From positions 1 through 5,555 of the forward strand of contig JAGQQP010000315.1 in NCBI GenBank assembly GCA_020426085.1: DNA of 5,555 bases, written 5' to 3'. Position 1 is the first letter of the stretch, and each line of letters opens with the position of its first letter. The notes under the pieces are model-generated. The model did no database searches. It was not told the DNA's origin and saw only the letters and a list, made by a program, of their open reading frames with translations. Of this stretch, positions 1 through 5,555 are shown in pieces. The position numbers and the translations under genes are program-made. This stretch comes from Planctomycetaceae bacterium. GTDB lineage: Bacteria; Planctomycetota; Planctomycetia; Planctomycetales; Planctomycetaceae.

Positions 1-3000
1 GAGCAGCTTCCTGACTCTGGATCAGTACCGGTTCAGCAAGATCTTGAGTGGGTACATAATTGGTACCTAAGACAGGAGCCGCACCACCACCTGTACTTCC
101 AGAACCAGAGTTGGCACTGGCATAGGATTCCAGCAGCATCTTCACATCGACTTCGGAAATCGATTTCCGAACGCCCGGATCGAGCGTGTCGTTCATCAGA
201 TCACCCGCGTATGCAGGATCATCGATGTGCAGACCTGTTGAATCCAGTTGCACAGTAAAGTCAGAACCGACAAATACCAGGTCGCCACCAGATTCTTCGA
301 CGAGACTGCCGAAACCACTGTAGTAACGGGTAAATCCAAGTACGTGTCCAATTTCGTGTAACAATACCGTATACAGGTCATAGGCACTGCCTGAAGGCAG
401 ATCGTTCACATCCACGTGCCAGCCTAAACCATTGGCATCATCATCAATTACAACACGTCCTCCGACCGGAATACCATCTACACTGTATTCCGTGGTCTGA
501 CCAGACCCAAGTTGAGCAGTACCAAAGTCGTGCACGATGACCTGGACATTGAGATCATCCACACCCAGAGCTGTCTCCCAGGAATCGACGGCGGCCTCAA
601 TCACCTGACCAATGCTGTCATCACCACTGGCAACTTCCAGCTGATTTCCAACCCATTTCTGACCGAAGTTCGACGGGAAGTTAACTTGAGTATTGCCACC
701 TCTCTTCTTGCCGTAGTTACTTGCCAGAGCAATCAGGTCACGATAATCAATTTTCCCGCTCTTATCGAAGTCCAGAGCAGCCACATAGGGTGAAGGACCG
801 TTGATTACATTCTGGCCATAGGCAGAAGTCAGGAAAATCAGGTCACGATAATCAATCGCGCCACTATCATCGATGTCATAGATCACCGGATAGAGATCGG
901 TTTCGGGAAGTGCTCCCACGTTGACAGTCACATCACCAATTCCGGAGATTTCAATCTGTGCATTCTGAATCTCAAGCCCCAGTTGGAGTGGATCAACCGT
1001 CAGGTCTGTTGGATCGACTTCAATCCCATCGCCTGCGAGCGACTCGAATTTAATTCGGGCCAGCAGAGCATAACCGGTTCCACCGACATTTGCAGCCAGA
1101 GTGCTACCACCCAGATTACGGACAACGCCCGCTGCATCATCAATCAACGCAGTCCTGTTGAAGGCAAAGTTGGAACCAAATTCAACGGAAGTGGCAGTGA
1201 AGTAGGCTGTGTTATAAGCAATGTCGGTCAGGACATCGCTGATACCGAATCCACTGGCGGTATCAACCCAGACTTCCACCCAGAAGGTATCCCATTCCTG
1301 AAGCCAGTCTGCGTTGCCAGGCAATGCTGCCGTGTGCCCATTACTGGAAACAGTCGTTCTCTGTTTGACGACCGAAATCTGAATATTGGTATTCTCATCA
1401 GCAACAGAAGCATCACCACCGGTTCCAAACAGAGGAGCATTAGGAGGAATCTGCAGTTCAACAGCACCAATATCTGAAATAACAGATAAATCCATATTGC
1501 CGTCTTTGGGCCGAGGATTACCAATCTGGTCAACATTAGGAGCGGGTCCATCCAGGCCGGCATCAATTGCCGGGCTGCCAAACAACAGTGAATGGGTTTT
1601 GGTAGGACCACCATTATCCAGCAGAATACCCAGTTTCGCATCAATGGGAGCCGCCAGAGTACCAAGAATATTTCCTTTGGTTACATCAAGTCCGGTTGCT
1701 GCTCCAATATCACCAACCAGGTTATTAAAGCTCGTCAACGTGACATAGTCACCACCCAGATCAGGATTTCCGAGGAAGCCGATATTTCCAGCAACGATGG
1801 TGTTAGTCATCGTCACAGTTGCGTTGGAATTCACTGCGGAATCATTTGAAATACCGCCGCCAGTCTGATCTGCCGTATTCTTAGTCAGAGTGTTATTTAA
1901 CAGGCCTAATGTCCCCGTATTGAAGATCGCACCACCACGAGATCCGGCATGGTTCTCTGAGAACGTAACGTTGGTCGATGTGACTATGCCTTCGTTGAAG
2001 ATGGCACCACCGCGGCTTCCTGCGTCATTCAGATAGAACAGAGACTGCGATACACCAAAGTTCGCACCACTGGCAACATAGACGGCTCCCGCACGCCCAT
2101 CCGAGGAGTTCTCAGAGAAGGTAGTGCGACCGATATTTGCTGTACCAGTATACTGATAAATGGCTCCCCCCTGGAAACCGGCATGGTTATTCAGGAACTG
2201 GGCATCGGTAATATTAAGCTGCCCGGTACTGACGATGGCACCACCCAGGAAGTCAGCATTGTTATCCTGGAAGATGACACGATTCAGGGTTAAATCTCCC
2301 TCCGCATAGATGGCACCGCCATCATCGGCAGCACCGTTGATCAGCGTCATGTCGGAGAGGCCCAGTGTGGCACCACCGATCGAATGGAAGATACGATCCA
2401 GATCATGTGCATCAATAATCGTCAGGCCGGAACCATCACCAACAATCATCATATTTTTCTTAATATCAAAGTCACCCAGGACATTGTTATTTTCGTTAAT
2501 TCCAGCACGAGTCATTGTATATACACCCGTTGGCAATACGATTGTATGATAATTTCCAGTGCTGTCATTATTGATAAAATCGATTGCTTCCCGCAGTGAA
2601 AGATCCGTTGGATCGAAAACGGGATCCAGTTCATCATCGGTCGTAGTCACGACCAGTCCTTCACCGTCATCAATAATACGACCGATTCCTATTTTTTTGC
2701 CGAGTTCGATTGAGAATCCTGCCGTTCCTGTAATTTCTACATAGAAGAACTCAGTATCTTCATCAAACGAATCGCCATAAATTTCGACATCGAAGTATGC
2801 AGTATCTTCGCCTGCATTAAAAGTAGCTCTGAAGGGAGACCCACCGTCATCTTCCTGATAGTCTGAACCTGGAGTCGCTGGATCCAGACCTGTAGCAGGT
2901 TGAGTAATCGAAGGTGTCTGTGTCGTAATAATATCGACATCCAGAGTCGATGTTGCCTGATGTGACAGAGTGAGTGTAAATCTCATGATGGCTGGACCGG

Positions 3001-5555
3001 AACCATCTTCAGGTTCCACCATTGTCGCATCGCCTATTGATAAATAGGCATTATCGTCATTCAGAATGGTACCTTCTGCCTGGAGCACTGAAGTAAATAT
3101 AGTGCTGATGGTGGAATTGATATTTGACAATTCCACGAAAAGGTTCTCATCAGGTTCAATGTCAGTATCACCAATAACCTGTACCGATACAATCTGCTTA
3201 AATGCTTCACCTTCTGCATAATCTGCTGGATCAAATGTAATTGTCTGCCCTGAAACAGCAACAAAGTCAATTCCTTCTTCTGCAGTCCCACCACTAATGA
3301 GGTGAGCGAGTGTTTCGAAATCGACCGTTACAATGTCCGTCACGGGGTGGGATAACTCAACCGTGAAATTCATATTGGTATTAACACCAGCTGGACCTTC
3401 CATTACATCGGGAGCATCAGTGATGATCAGGTTTGTTTCGTCATTCAGAATTGTGCCAGTACCATGGGTGGTTCCGATCACAGCTCCCTGTGCGTTATAC
3501 AGGTTTACTGAGAACGTTTCGTGATCTTCAGGTAAGACATCACCATTGACCACCACCTCAATCACTTGAGTTGTTTCCCCAGCTGCGAAAGTTACAGTGC
3601 CAGTCGTAAATTGATAATCGACCCCGGCTGTCGCGGTAATGTTGGAAGTCTCAAAGTCAACGGTAACCTCATCAACATTTGCATTAGACAAAGAAACGAT
3701 AAATTTAAATACGGTTCCTGTATCTGTTTCGACCTGGCTCACATCAGCAATGGTGATGGTCGGAGTGACAATTTCAAAGGCACCAATGTCGCTGGTCGTA
3801 TCTGTGGGCCGCGTGGCACCACGCTGATCGACAGAAACGCCGTCAGTATTGTCACCGGCATCAATCGCACGGCTACCTGTGAGTAATGCATGCGTCAGAG
3901 TCGGACCACCATTGTCCTGGAGAACACTGAGGGCAGGATCGACACGTTGAGAATTCGTTCCAACGATATCGCCGTTAAACCCGTCAATGAACCCGGTCGA
4001 AGTACCACCGGACCCAATCAGGTTATACCCCTGCGAGGTAAAGGTACCTGCGAGGTCATAGCCGCTGACCAGAGCATTATTACCGGCCACGATTGTATTT
4101 TTGACACTTACACTGGCAGAAGCATCAACGGAATAGATACCGCCGCCTGTGCCTTCAGTGAAGTTATCGTAAATCGTGGTATTGTTAATCGTCATGCCGC
4201 CGGTGTTATGAATCGCACCACCCTGTTTACCCGCTTCGTTTCCGGAGAAGGTAACGTTGGAGATATCGACGGTGTCTTGATTCAATAACCCACCGCCACG
4301 GGTACCGGCGAAGTTATTCGAAATTGTACTGTTGGAAATCGTCACATTACCGACGACATCCACCGTAGGAGGCTGGCCAGTGACCAAAACTGTATATTGC
4401 CCCAGGCTACCGTAATCTGAGTAACCGGTTCCTAATACATCTCCTTCACCAGTCCCTTCGATGGAGACATAGTAGGTGCCTGATACCAGTCCTATGAAGG
4501 ACGCATTGAGAGCACCGATTGGATTACTTGTTTGAATTACAGTACCACTGGAATCGTACAATGTGGCAAGAATGTCGAGGTTGGGGCTCTCAAAGAACGG
4601 ATCGATGATGACATCGCCACCAGTGGTTGTGAACTGGAAGAAGTCCACATCCGTGTTTCGCTCGATAATTCCGGATGACATGCAGTCGGAGATAGTTGAA
4701 GCAGTAGCAAGGTTGCTGCCGTGATCATCAGGGCGATAACTGAATCCGTTCTGGGTCGTGATGATATTCAGATCGTCTTCCTGGTTATTGGCGTCAGTGT
4801 ACTCACCCCGGCTCCACTGGACCAGATCCTGACTATAACCAACCCCCATGATCGGAGCCCAACCGGTTGGTCCGGTGCCATGACCGGGGTAGTATTCCAG
4901 GAGTGATGTCCCATCGTGGACTAACCCCAGTGTGTGTCCCACTTCGTGGGTGGCTGCTTCAGCAACCCCAATCAGACTCGTGTTAAATACGAAGGTCGGT
5001 GTGTCGACGTTGTCGGTGAATGAACCAACATACGCTACGCCCCCAGCATTGCTGTACCATGTGTTCTCACCAATGACGACGCGTATACCCCAGCGTGTAT
5101 CTGAGGCACCACTCCTGATCAGATCGCTGACGGGCGGCTCTACGGTAGTAACATTGATATTAAACGGAGCGAAGTCCTCAGCAACCCGTAGCCAGGTACG
5201 TTGAATCACTTCGATTTCGGCAAGGCTGAATGTCGTGACATCGCCGTCAGTATCATACGCAGGGGTGACAACCGTACCGAAATCGGTATTCCACTGTGTT
5301 CCCGTTGTTGTATGACCGTTGAAATCGAGATAGATCGTGAAATTAGATCCGGGCAGCGAACTCAGGTTGAACGTATCACTGACTGGGAATGGAGGCACTT
5401 CGCTCAGGGTCGCAGCTTCTGAGCCACCATTATTGTACTCAGGAAGATCGTGTAATACATACCCGGAGTCGTAGACAGGATAATCGTAGTCATAGTCGTA
5501 GTCTGTTCCTGTGTTCCCAACCTGGTACTGTAATACAGGTACGATGGAAGGCACA
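1..5555 (-). CDS. Giant multidomain secreted metalloprotease/beta-helix/Calx-beta/dockerin protein, partial at both ends
   Basis: One reading frame runs through the entire window on the minus strand: 1851 codons, no stop, no visible start or end. Domains can be followed in the same frame throughout, so there is no frameshift. Order from the N-terminal side: (DY)4 leader; zinc metalloprotease 1 (about residues 62-278); PPC-like domain (279-393); beta-helix 1 with anchor-Q-type end (394-594); Calx-beta 1-3 (598-963); beta-helix 2 with anchor-Q-type end (964-1366); cohesin-like domain (1367-1547); type I dockerin (1557-1615); metalloprotease-like domain 2 (1624-1811); Gly/Ser linker and tail. 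The composition is acidic, poor in lysine and nearly free of cysteine, as expected of a calcium-stabilised exported protein. The signal peptide would lie beyond position 5555 and cannot be checked. The likely role is an extracellular or surface-anchored protein with proteolytic and adhesive modules; the substrate is unknown. The mosaic is typical of Planctomycetes. No recognised gene name. Confidence 0.95.
2..121 (-). other. Gly/Ser linker and C-terminal-side tail running off the window
   Basis: Residues 1812-1851. ASAN is followed by a flexible SGSGSTGGG stretch (1816-1824; plus 83-109) and then APVLGTNYVPTQDLAEPVL. The linker closes protease domain 2. The following tail is too short to assign and remains open at position 2. 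Whether another domain or the C-terminus follows cannot be told from this window. Confidence 0.6.
122..685 (-). other. Metalloprotease-like domain 2 (HExxH, third zinc ligand displaced)
   Basis: Residues about 1624-1811, after the dockerin. Seen: an IEAAVDSWETAL helix (1652-1663), a LNVQVIVHDFG strand, a GGRVVIDDDANGLGWHVD block (1698-1715), DLYTVLLHEIGHVLGF with H1733, E1734 and H1737, then a DLMNDTLDPGVRKSISEVD block with Met-turn M1787 and a final helix VKMLLESYA. The canonical third His position (11th of HExxHxxGxxH) is R1743. A His at 1776 (STGLHIDD) lies 43 residues after H1733 and 11 before M1787, and could complete the zinc site as in leishmanolysin-type (M8) metzincins, where the third His is far downstream. 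The domain is therefore either an M8-like active protease or a degenerate one; catalysis is inference. The overall block order is that of secreted matrixin-like domains of Planctomycetes and other environmental bacteria. Confidence 0.8.
152..171. repeat. 20-bp perfect palindrome inside the coding region
   Basis: Positions 152-171 read the same on both strands, centred on ATCGAT with arms starting TTCGGAA. It lies within protease domain 2, over codons for RKSISE just after the Met-turn. No loop separates the arms, so it is not a terminator hairpin. It may be chance; no function is claimed. Confidence 0.7.
710..886 (-). other. Type I dockerin domain with two calcium-binding loops
   Basis: Residues 1557-1615. 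Two EF-hand-like loops: D1560-I-D-D-S-G-A-I-D-Y-R-D1571, then LIFLTSAYG; and D1595-F-D-K-S-G-K-I-D-Y-R-D1606, then LIALASNYG. Loop positions 1, 3, 5, 9 and 12 carry D, D, S, D, D in both copies. The spacing between loops is 35 residues. Dockerins bind cohesin domains in a calcium-dependent way. In Planctomycetes they are scattered over huge secreted proteins and no classical cellulosome is known, so the partner is unknown; here a cohesin-like domain lies just upstream in the same chain. Confidence 0.93.
731..856 (-). repeat. 21-bp exact direct repeat coding IDYRDLI in both dockerin loops
   Basis: Plus positions 731-751 and 836-856 are identical over 21 bases, 105 bases apart (35 codons). Each copy codes the second half of a dockerin calcium loop (IDYRDLI). 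Surrounding codons differ. The exact identity, including synonymous positions, contrasts with the beta-helix rungs and points to recent duplication or gene conversion between the two loops. Confidence 0.9.
914..1456 (-). other. Cohesin-like domain
   Basis: Residues 1367-1547, between beta-helix 2 and the dockerin. A linker (IPPNAPLFGTGGDASVAD) is followed by ISVVKQRTTVSS, a DTFWVEVWVDT strand (1422-1431), SDVLTDIAYNTAYF, VEFGSNFAF, IDDAAGVVRNLGG and YALLARIKFES (1495-1505). This strand order resembles the cohesin-like, carbohydrate-binding-module-type beta-sandwich that precedes dockerins in many planctomycete proteins. The YN...Y(F) stretch after the WVD strand and the LARIxF strand are the best clues. 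The similarity is at pattern level only, so the name is tentative. Confidence 0.6.
1457..2665 (-). other. Right-handed beta-helix 2 with CSLREA-like cap and anchor-Q-type end
   Basis: Residues 964-1366. The opening LVVTTTDDELDP, DLSLREAIDFIN and HTIVLPTGVYTM matches the N-terminal cap of CSLREA-type beta-helix proteins, with Leu in place of the Cys. The next strands contain IVGDGSGLTIIDAHD. Then come seven GG(A/G)-I/V turns at about 25-residue spacing, followed by VTMTNTIVAGN and FNNLVGDIG. It ends LLDNGGPTKTHSLL, SPAIDAG, VDQIGNPRP and SDIGAVE (about 1308-1366), a second anchor-Q-type signature. It is about twice as long as helix 1. It probably forms a rigid extracellular stalk or carbohydrate-facing surface; enzyme activity cannot be seen. 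Confidence 0.88.
1853..2320 (-). repeat. Pmp-like GGAI / FxxN rung repeats of beta-helix 2
   Basis: Residues 1079-1234. GGAI-type turns begin at about 1079, 1104, 1129, 1155 (degenerate AGAV), 1182, 1207 and 1232 (GGGI), so the period is 25-27 residues. Between them lie FxxN motifs: FQDN, FLNN, FSEN, FYLN and FSEN. The pattern is that of chlamydial polymorphic membrane protein repeats, each rung forming one beta-helix coil. Adjacent units such as the two SRGGAIFN copies use different synonymous codons, so the repeats are old or under protein-level selection. Confidence 0.8.
2666..3052 (-). other. Calx-beta domain 3 (divergent, with insert)
   Basis: Residues 835-963. AYLSIGDATMVEPEDG opens it, MRFTLTLSHQ is the second strand, and GDSFDEDTEFFYVEI is the acidic calcium-binding part. 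It closes with IGRIIDDG instead of the usual GTILND. Between the LDVDI strand and the FRATFNAGED strand there is a longer Thr/Pro-rich loop (about 877-905, with the TPGSDYQEDDGG part of the usual GxDY position). Clearly the same family, but the most diverged of the three. Confidence 0.87.
3053..3436 (-). other. Calx-beta domain 2
   Basis: Residues 707-834. Starts TNLIITDAPDVMEGPAG and continues NFTVELSHPV, VTVDFET, EEGIDFVAVSGQTITFDP, the acidic GDTDIEPDENLFVEL stretch and the closing EGTILNDD. It carries small insertions relative to domain 1 (around AHLISGGTAEE and NINSTISTIFTSV). The function is expected to be the same: a calcium-stabilised spacer or adhesion module. Confidence 0.92.
3437..3763 (-). 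other. Calx-beta domain 1
   Basis: Residues 598-706. Typical Calx-beta layout: PTITIADVSQVETDTG start, FKFIVSLSN strand, VTVDFETSN, TAGVDYQFTTGTVTFAAGE, the acidic calcium-binding stretch NGDVLPEDHETFSV, and the closing GTGTILNDE. Calx-beta domains are immunoglobulin-like calcium-binding modules of cell adhesion and surface proteins. It is the first of three in tandem without linkers. Confidence 0.92.
3773..4375 (-). other. Right-handed beta-helix 1 with anchor-Q-type C-terminal motif
   Basis: Residues 394-594. Short beta-helix rungs with a period of about 25 residues: GG positions fall at about 420, 445 and 470, with TISNSTISNN, NVTFSGNEAG and NNTTIYDN strands. A VKNTIVAGNN strand and YNLIGSGG follow. 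It ends in LQDNGGPTLTHALL, SRAIDAG, VDQRGATRP and SDIGAFE (about 542-594), the signature seen in choice-of-anchor-Q proteins. Compared with helix 2 it has fewer rungs and lacks the SLREAI-type opening, so it begins as if joined in mid-helix right after the PPC domain. Such helices act as stalks or polysaccharide-binding/adhesive surfaces; no catalytic residues could be identified. Confidence 0.85.
4376..4720 (-). other. PPC-like (bacterial pre-peptidase C-terminal) beta-sandwich domain
   Basis: Residues 279-393, immediately after protease 1. The pattern is that of PPC domains: an opening DHGSNLATAS, a TDVDFFQF strand (301-308), PNLDILATLYDSSG in the middle (DxxxxLYDxxG), an SGTYYVSIEG strand and a closing GQYTVLVTG. 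PPC domains accompany secreted proteases in bacteria and are thought to help secretion, folding or substrate binding. Placement directly behind the catalytic domain fits this. The domain contains C291, the only cysteine in the visible protein. Confidence 0.82.
4721..5371 (-). other. Metalloprotease domain 1 (metzincin, complete zinc site)
   Basis: Residues about 62-278. Seen directly: an opening strand YLDFNGHTTTGTQWN (75-89); a DFAPFNINVTT block (127-137); a GGVAYVGSF strand (171-179); then the zinc site HEVGHTLGLVHD with H203, E204, H207, G210, H213 and D214; then a Met-turn PIMGVGY with M236, 23 residues after the third His. The segment ends with QWSRGEY, an EDDL block and a YRPDDHG sequence. 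In metzincins the three His bind zinc, the Glu is the general base and the Met-turn lies under the metal, so all key residues are present and the domain is probably an active endopeptidase. I recognise the block pattern as a widespread bacterial secreted metallopeptidase group that often precedes a PPC domain, but I do not assign a MEROPS family (M10/M12-like). Substrate unknown. Confidence 0.88.
5372..5554 (-). other. Acidic, low-complexity N-terminal segment before protease 1
   Basis: Visible residues 1-61 match no domain I recognise. The segment is rich in Asp, Tyr, Pro and Ser and includes four consecutive Asp-Tyr pairs (residues 18-25) followed by PVYD. It precedes the first conserved strand of the protease domain (YLDFNG, residues 75-80). 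It is probably a linker or the end of a propeptide-like region between the unseen signal peptide and the protease. No cysteine suitable for a matrixin-type cysteine switch is present in it. Function is not assigned. Confidence 0.5.
5480..5503 (-). repeat. (Asp-Tyr)4 tandem dipeptide repeat
   Basis: Eight consecutive codons alternate GAC/GAT and TAC/TAT, giving (DY)4, followed by PVYD. Synonymous third positions vary among the units, so it is not a perfect DNA microsatellite, but six-base units close to GACTAY are evident. It lies in the unstructured segment upstream of protease 1. Role unknown. Confidence 0.75.

Noticed and set aside
152..171. Palindrome as a transcription terminator
   Set aside because: It has no loop, no T-run and lies in the middle of an open reading frame.
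326..328. R1743 as a sign of a frameshift or broken gene
   Set aside because: The frame is intact on both sides: the Met-turn block and following helix read normally, so this is a true substitution, not a reading error.
512..793. 93-codon open frame on the plus strand
   Set aside because: Antisense to the dockerin and the start of protease domain 2; no recognisable features.
731..856. Pair of identical 21-base repeats as a possible CRISPR fragment
   Set aside because: Only two copies, spaced by 84 bases of conserved coding sequence, both coding the dockerin calcium loop.
983..1477. 164-codon open frame on the plus strand
   Set aside because: It lies antisense to the cohesin-like region and the end of beta-helix 2. 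Its translation shows no domain, and the opposite frame has clear conserved modules.
1228..1665. 145-codon open frame on the minus strand
   Set aside because: It is out of frame with the giant gene. Its product is Leu/Met-rich and resembles no family, while the real frame here codes the anchor-Q-type end of helix 2.
3566..3886. 106-codon and overlapping 62-codon open frames on the plus strand
   Set aside because: Antisense shadows of Calx-beta domain 1 and the end of beta-helix 1.
3890..4288. 132-codon open frame on the plus strand
   Set aside because: Antisense to beta-helix 1 codons; Gly/Asn/Thr-rich coding on the opposite strand leaves few stops in this frame. No recognisable product or supporting motif.
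4932..5422. Plus-strand open frames opposite protease 1 (4932-5204 and 5201-5422)
   Set aside because: Both are antisense to conserved metalloprotease blocks and look like nothing known.

Overview
The whole window is the inside of one very large gene on the minus strand. Reading the reverse complement with codons on plus-strand positions 2-4, 5-7 ... 5552-5554 gives 1851 codons without a stop. Both the start and the end of the gene lie outside the window. Residue numbers below count from the first visible codon (plus 5554-5552) and are not the true protein numbering.

The product is a multidomain extracellular protein of the kind common in Planctomycetes (PVC superphylum). In order from the N-terminal side (right end of the window) to the C-terminal side (left end), it has: an acidic (DY)4 leader segment; a zinc metalloprotease domain with an intact HExxHxxGxxHD site; a pre-peptidase C-terminal (PPC)-like beta-sandwich; a short right-handed beta-helix ending in a choice-of-anchor-Q-type motif; three Calx-beta domains in tandem; a second, longer beta-helix that opens with a CSLREA-like cap and ends in a second anchor-Q-type motif; a cohesin-like domain; a type I dockerin with two calcium loops; a second metalloprotease-like domain; and a Gly/Ser linker with a tail that runs off the window.

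Dockerin/cohesin-like modules, Calx-beta domains and chlamydial Pmp-like GGAI/FxxN repeats together with base composition that looks near 50% GC suggest a Gimesia-like or related planctomycete. The phylum is a good inference; the genus is a guess. The protein is presumably exported and cell-surface or matrix associated, with calcium-binding modules (Calx-beta, dockerin) stiffening the stalk and a putative protease at each end. It has one cysteine in 1851 residues.

The most interesting point is that the two protease domains are of different types. The first has the canonical third zinc ligand. The second has Arg where that His should be, and a His 43 residues after the first motif His and 11 residues before the Met-turn could replace it, an arrangement reminiscent of leishmanolysin (M8). 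No RNA gene, promoter, terminator, mobile element or CRISPR array was seen. The plus strand holds only antisense open frames.
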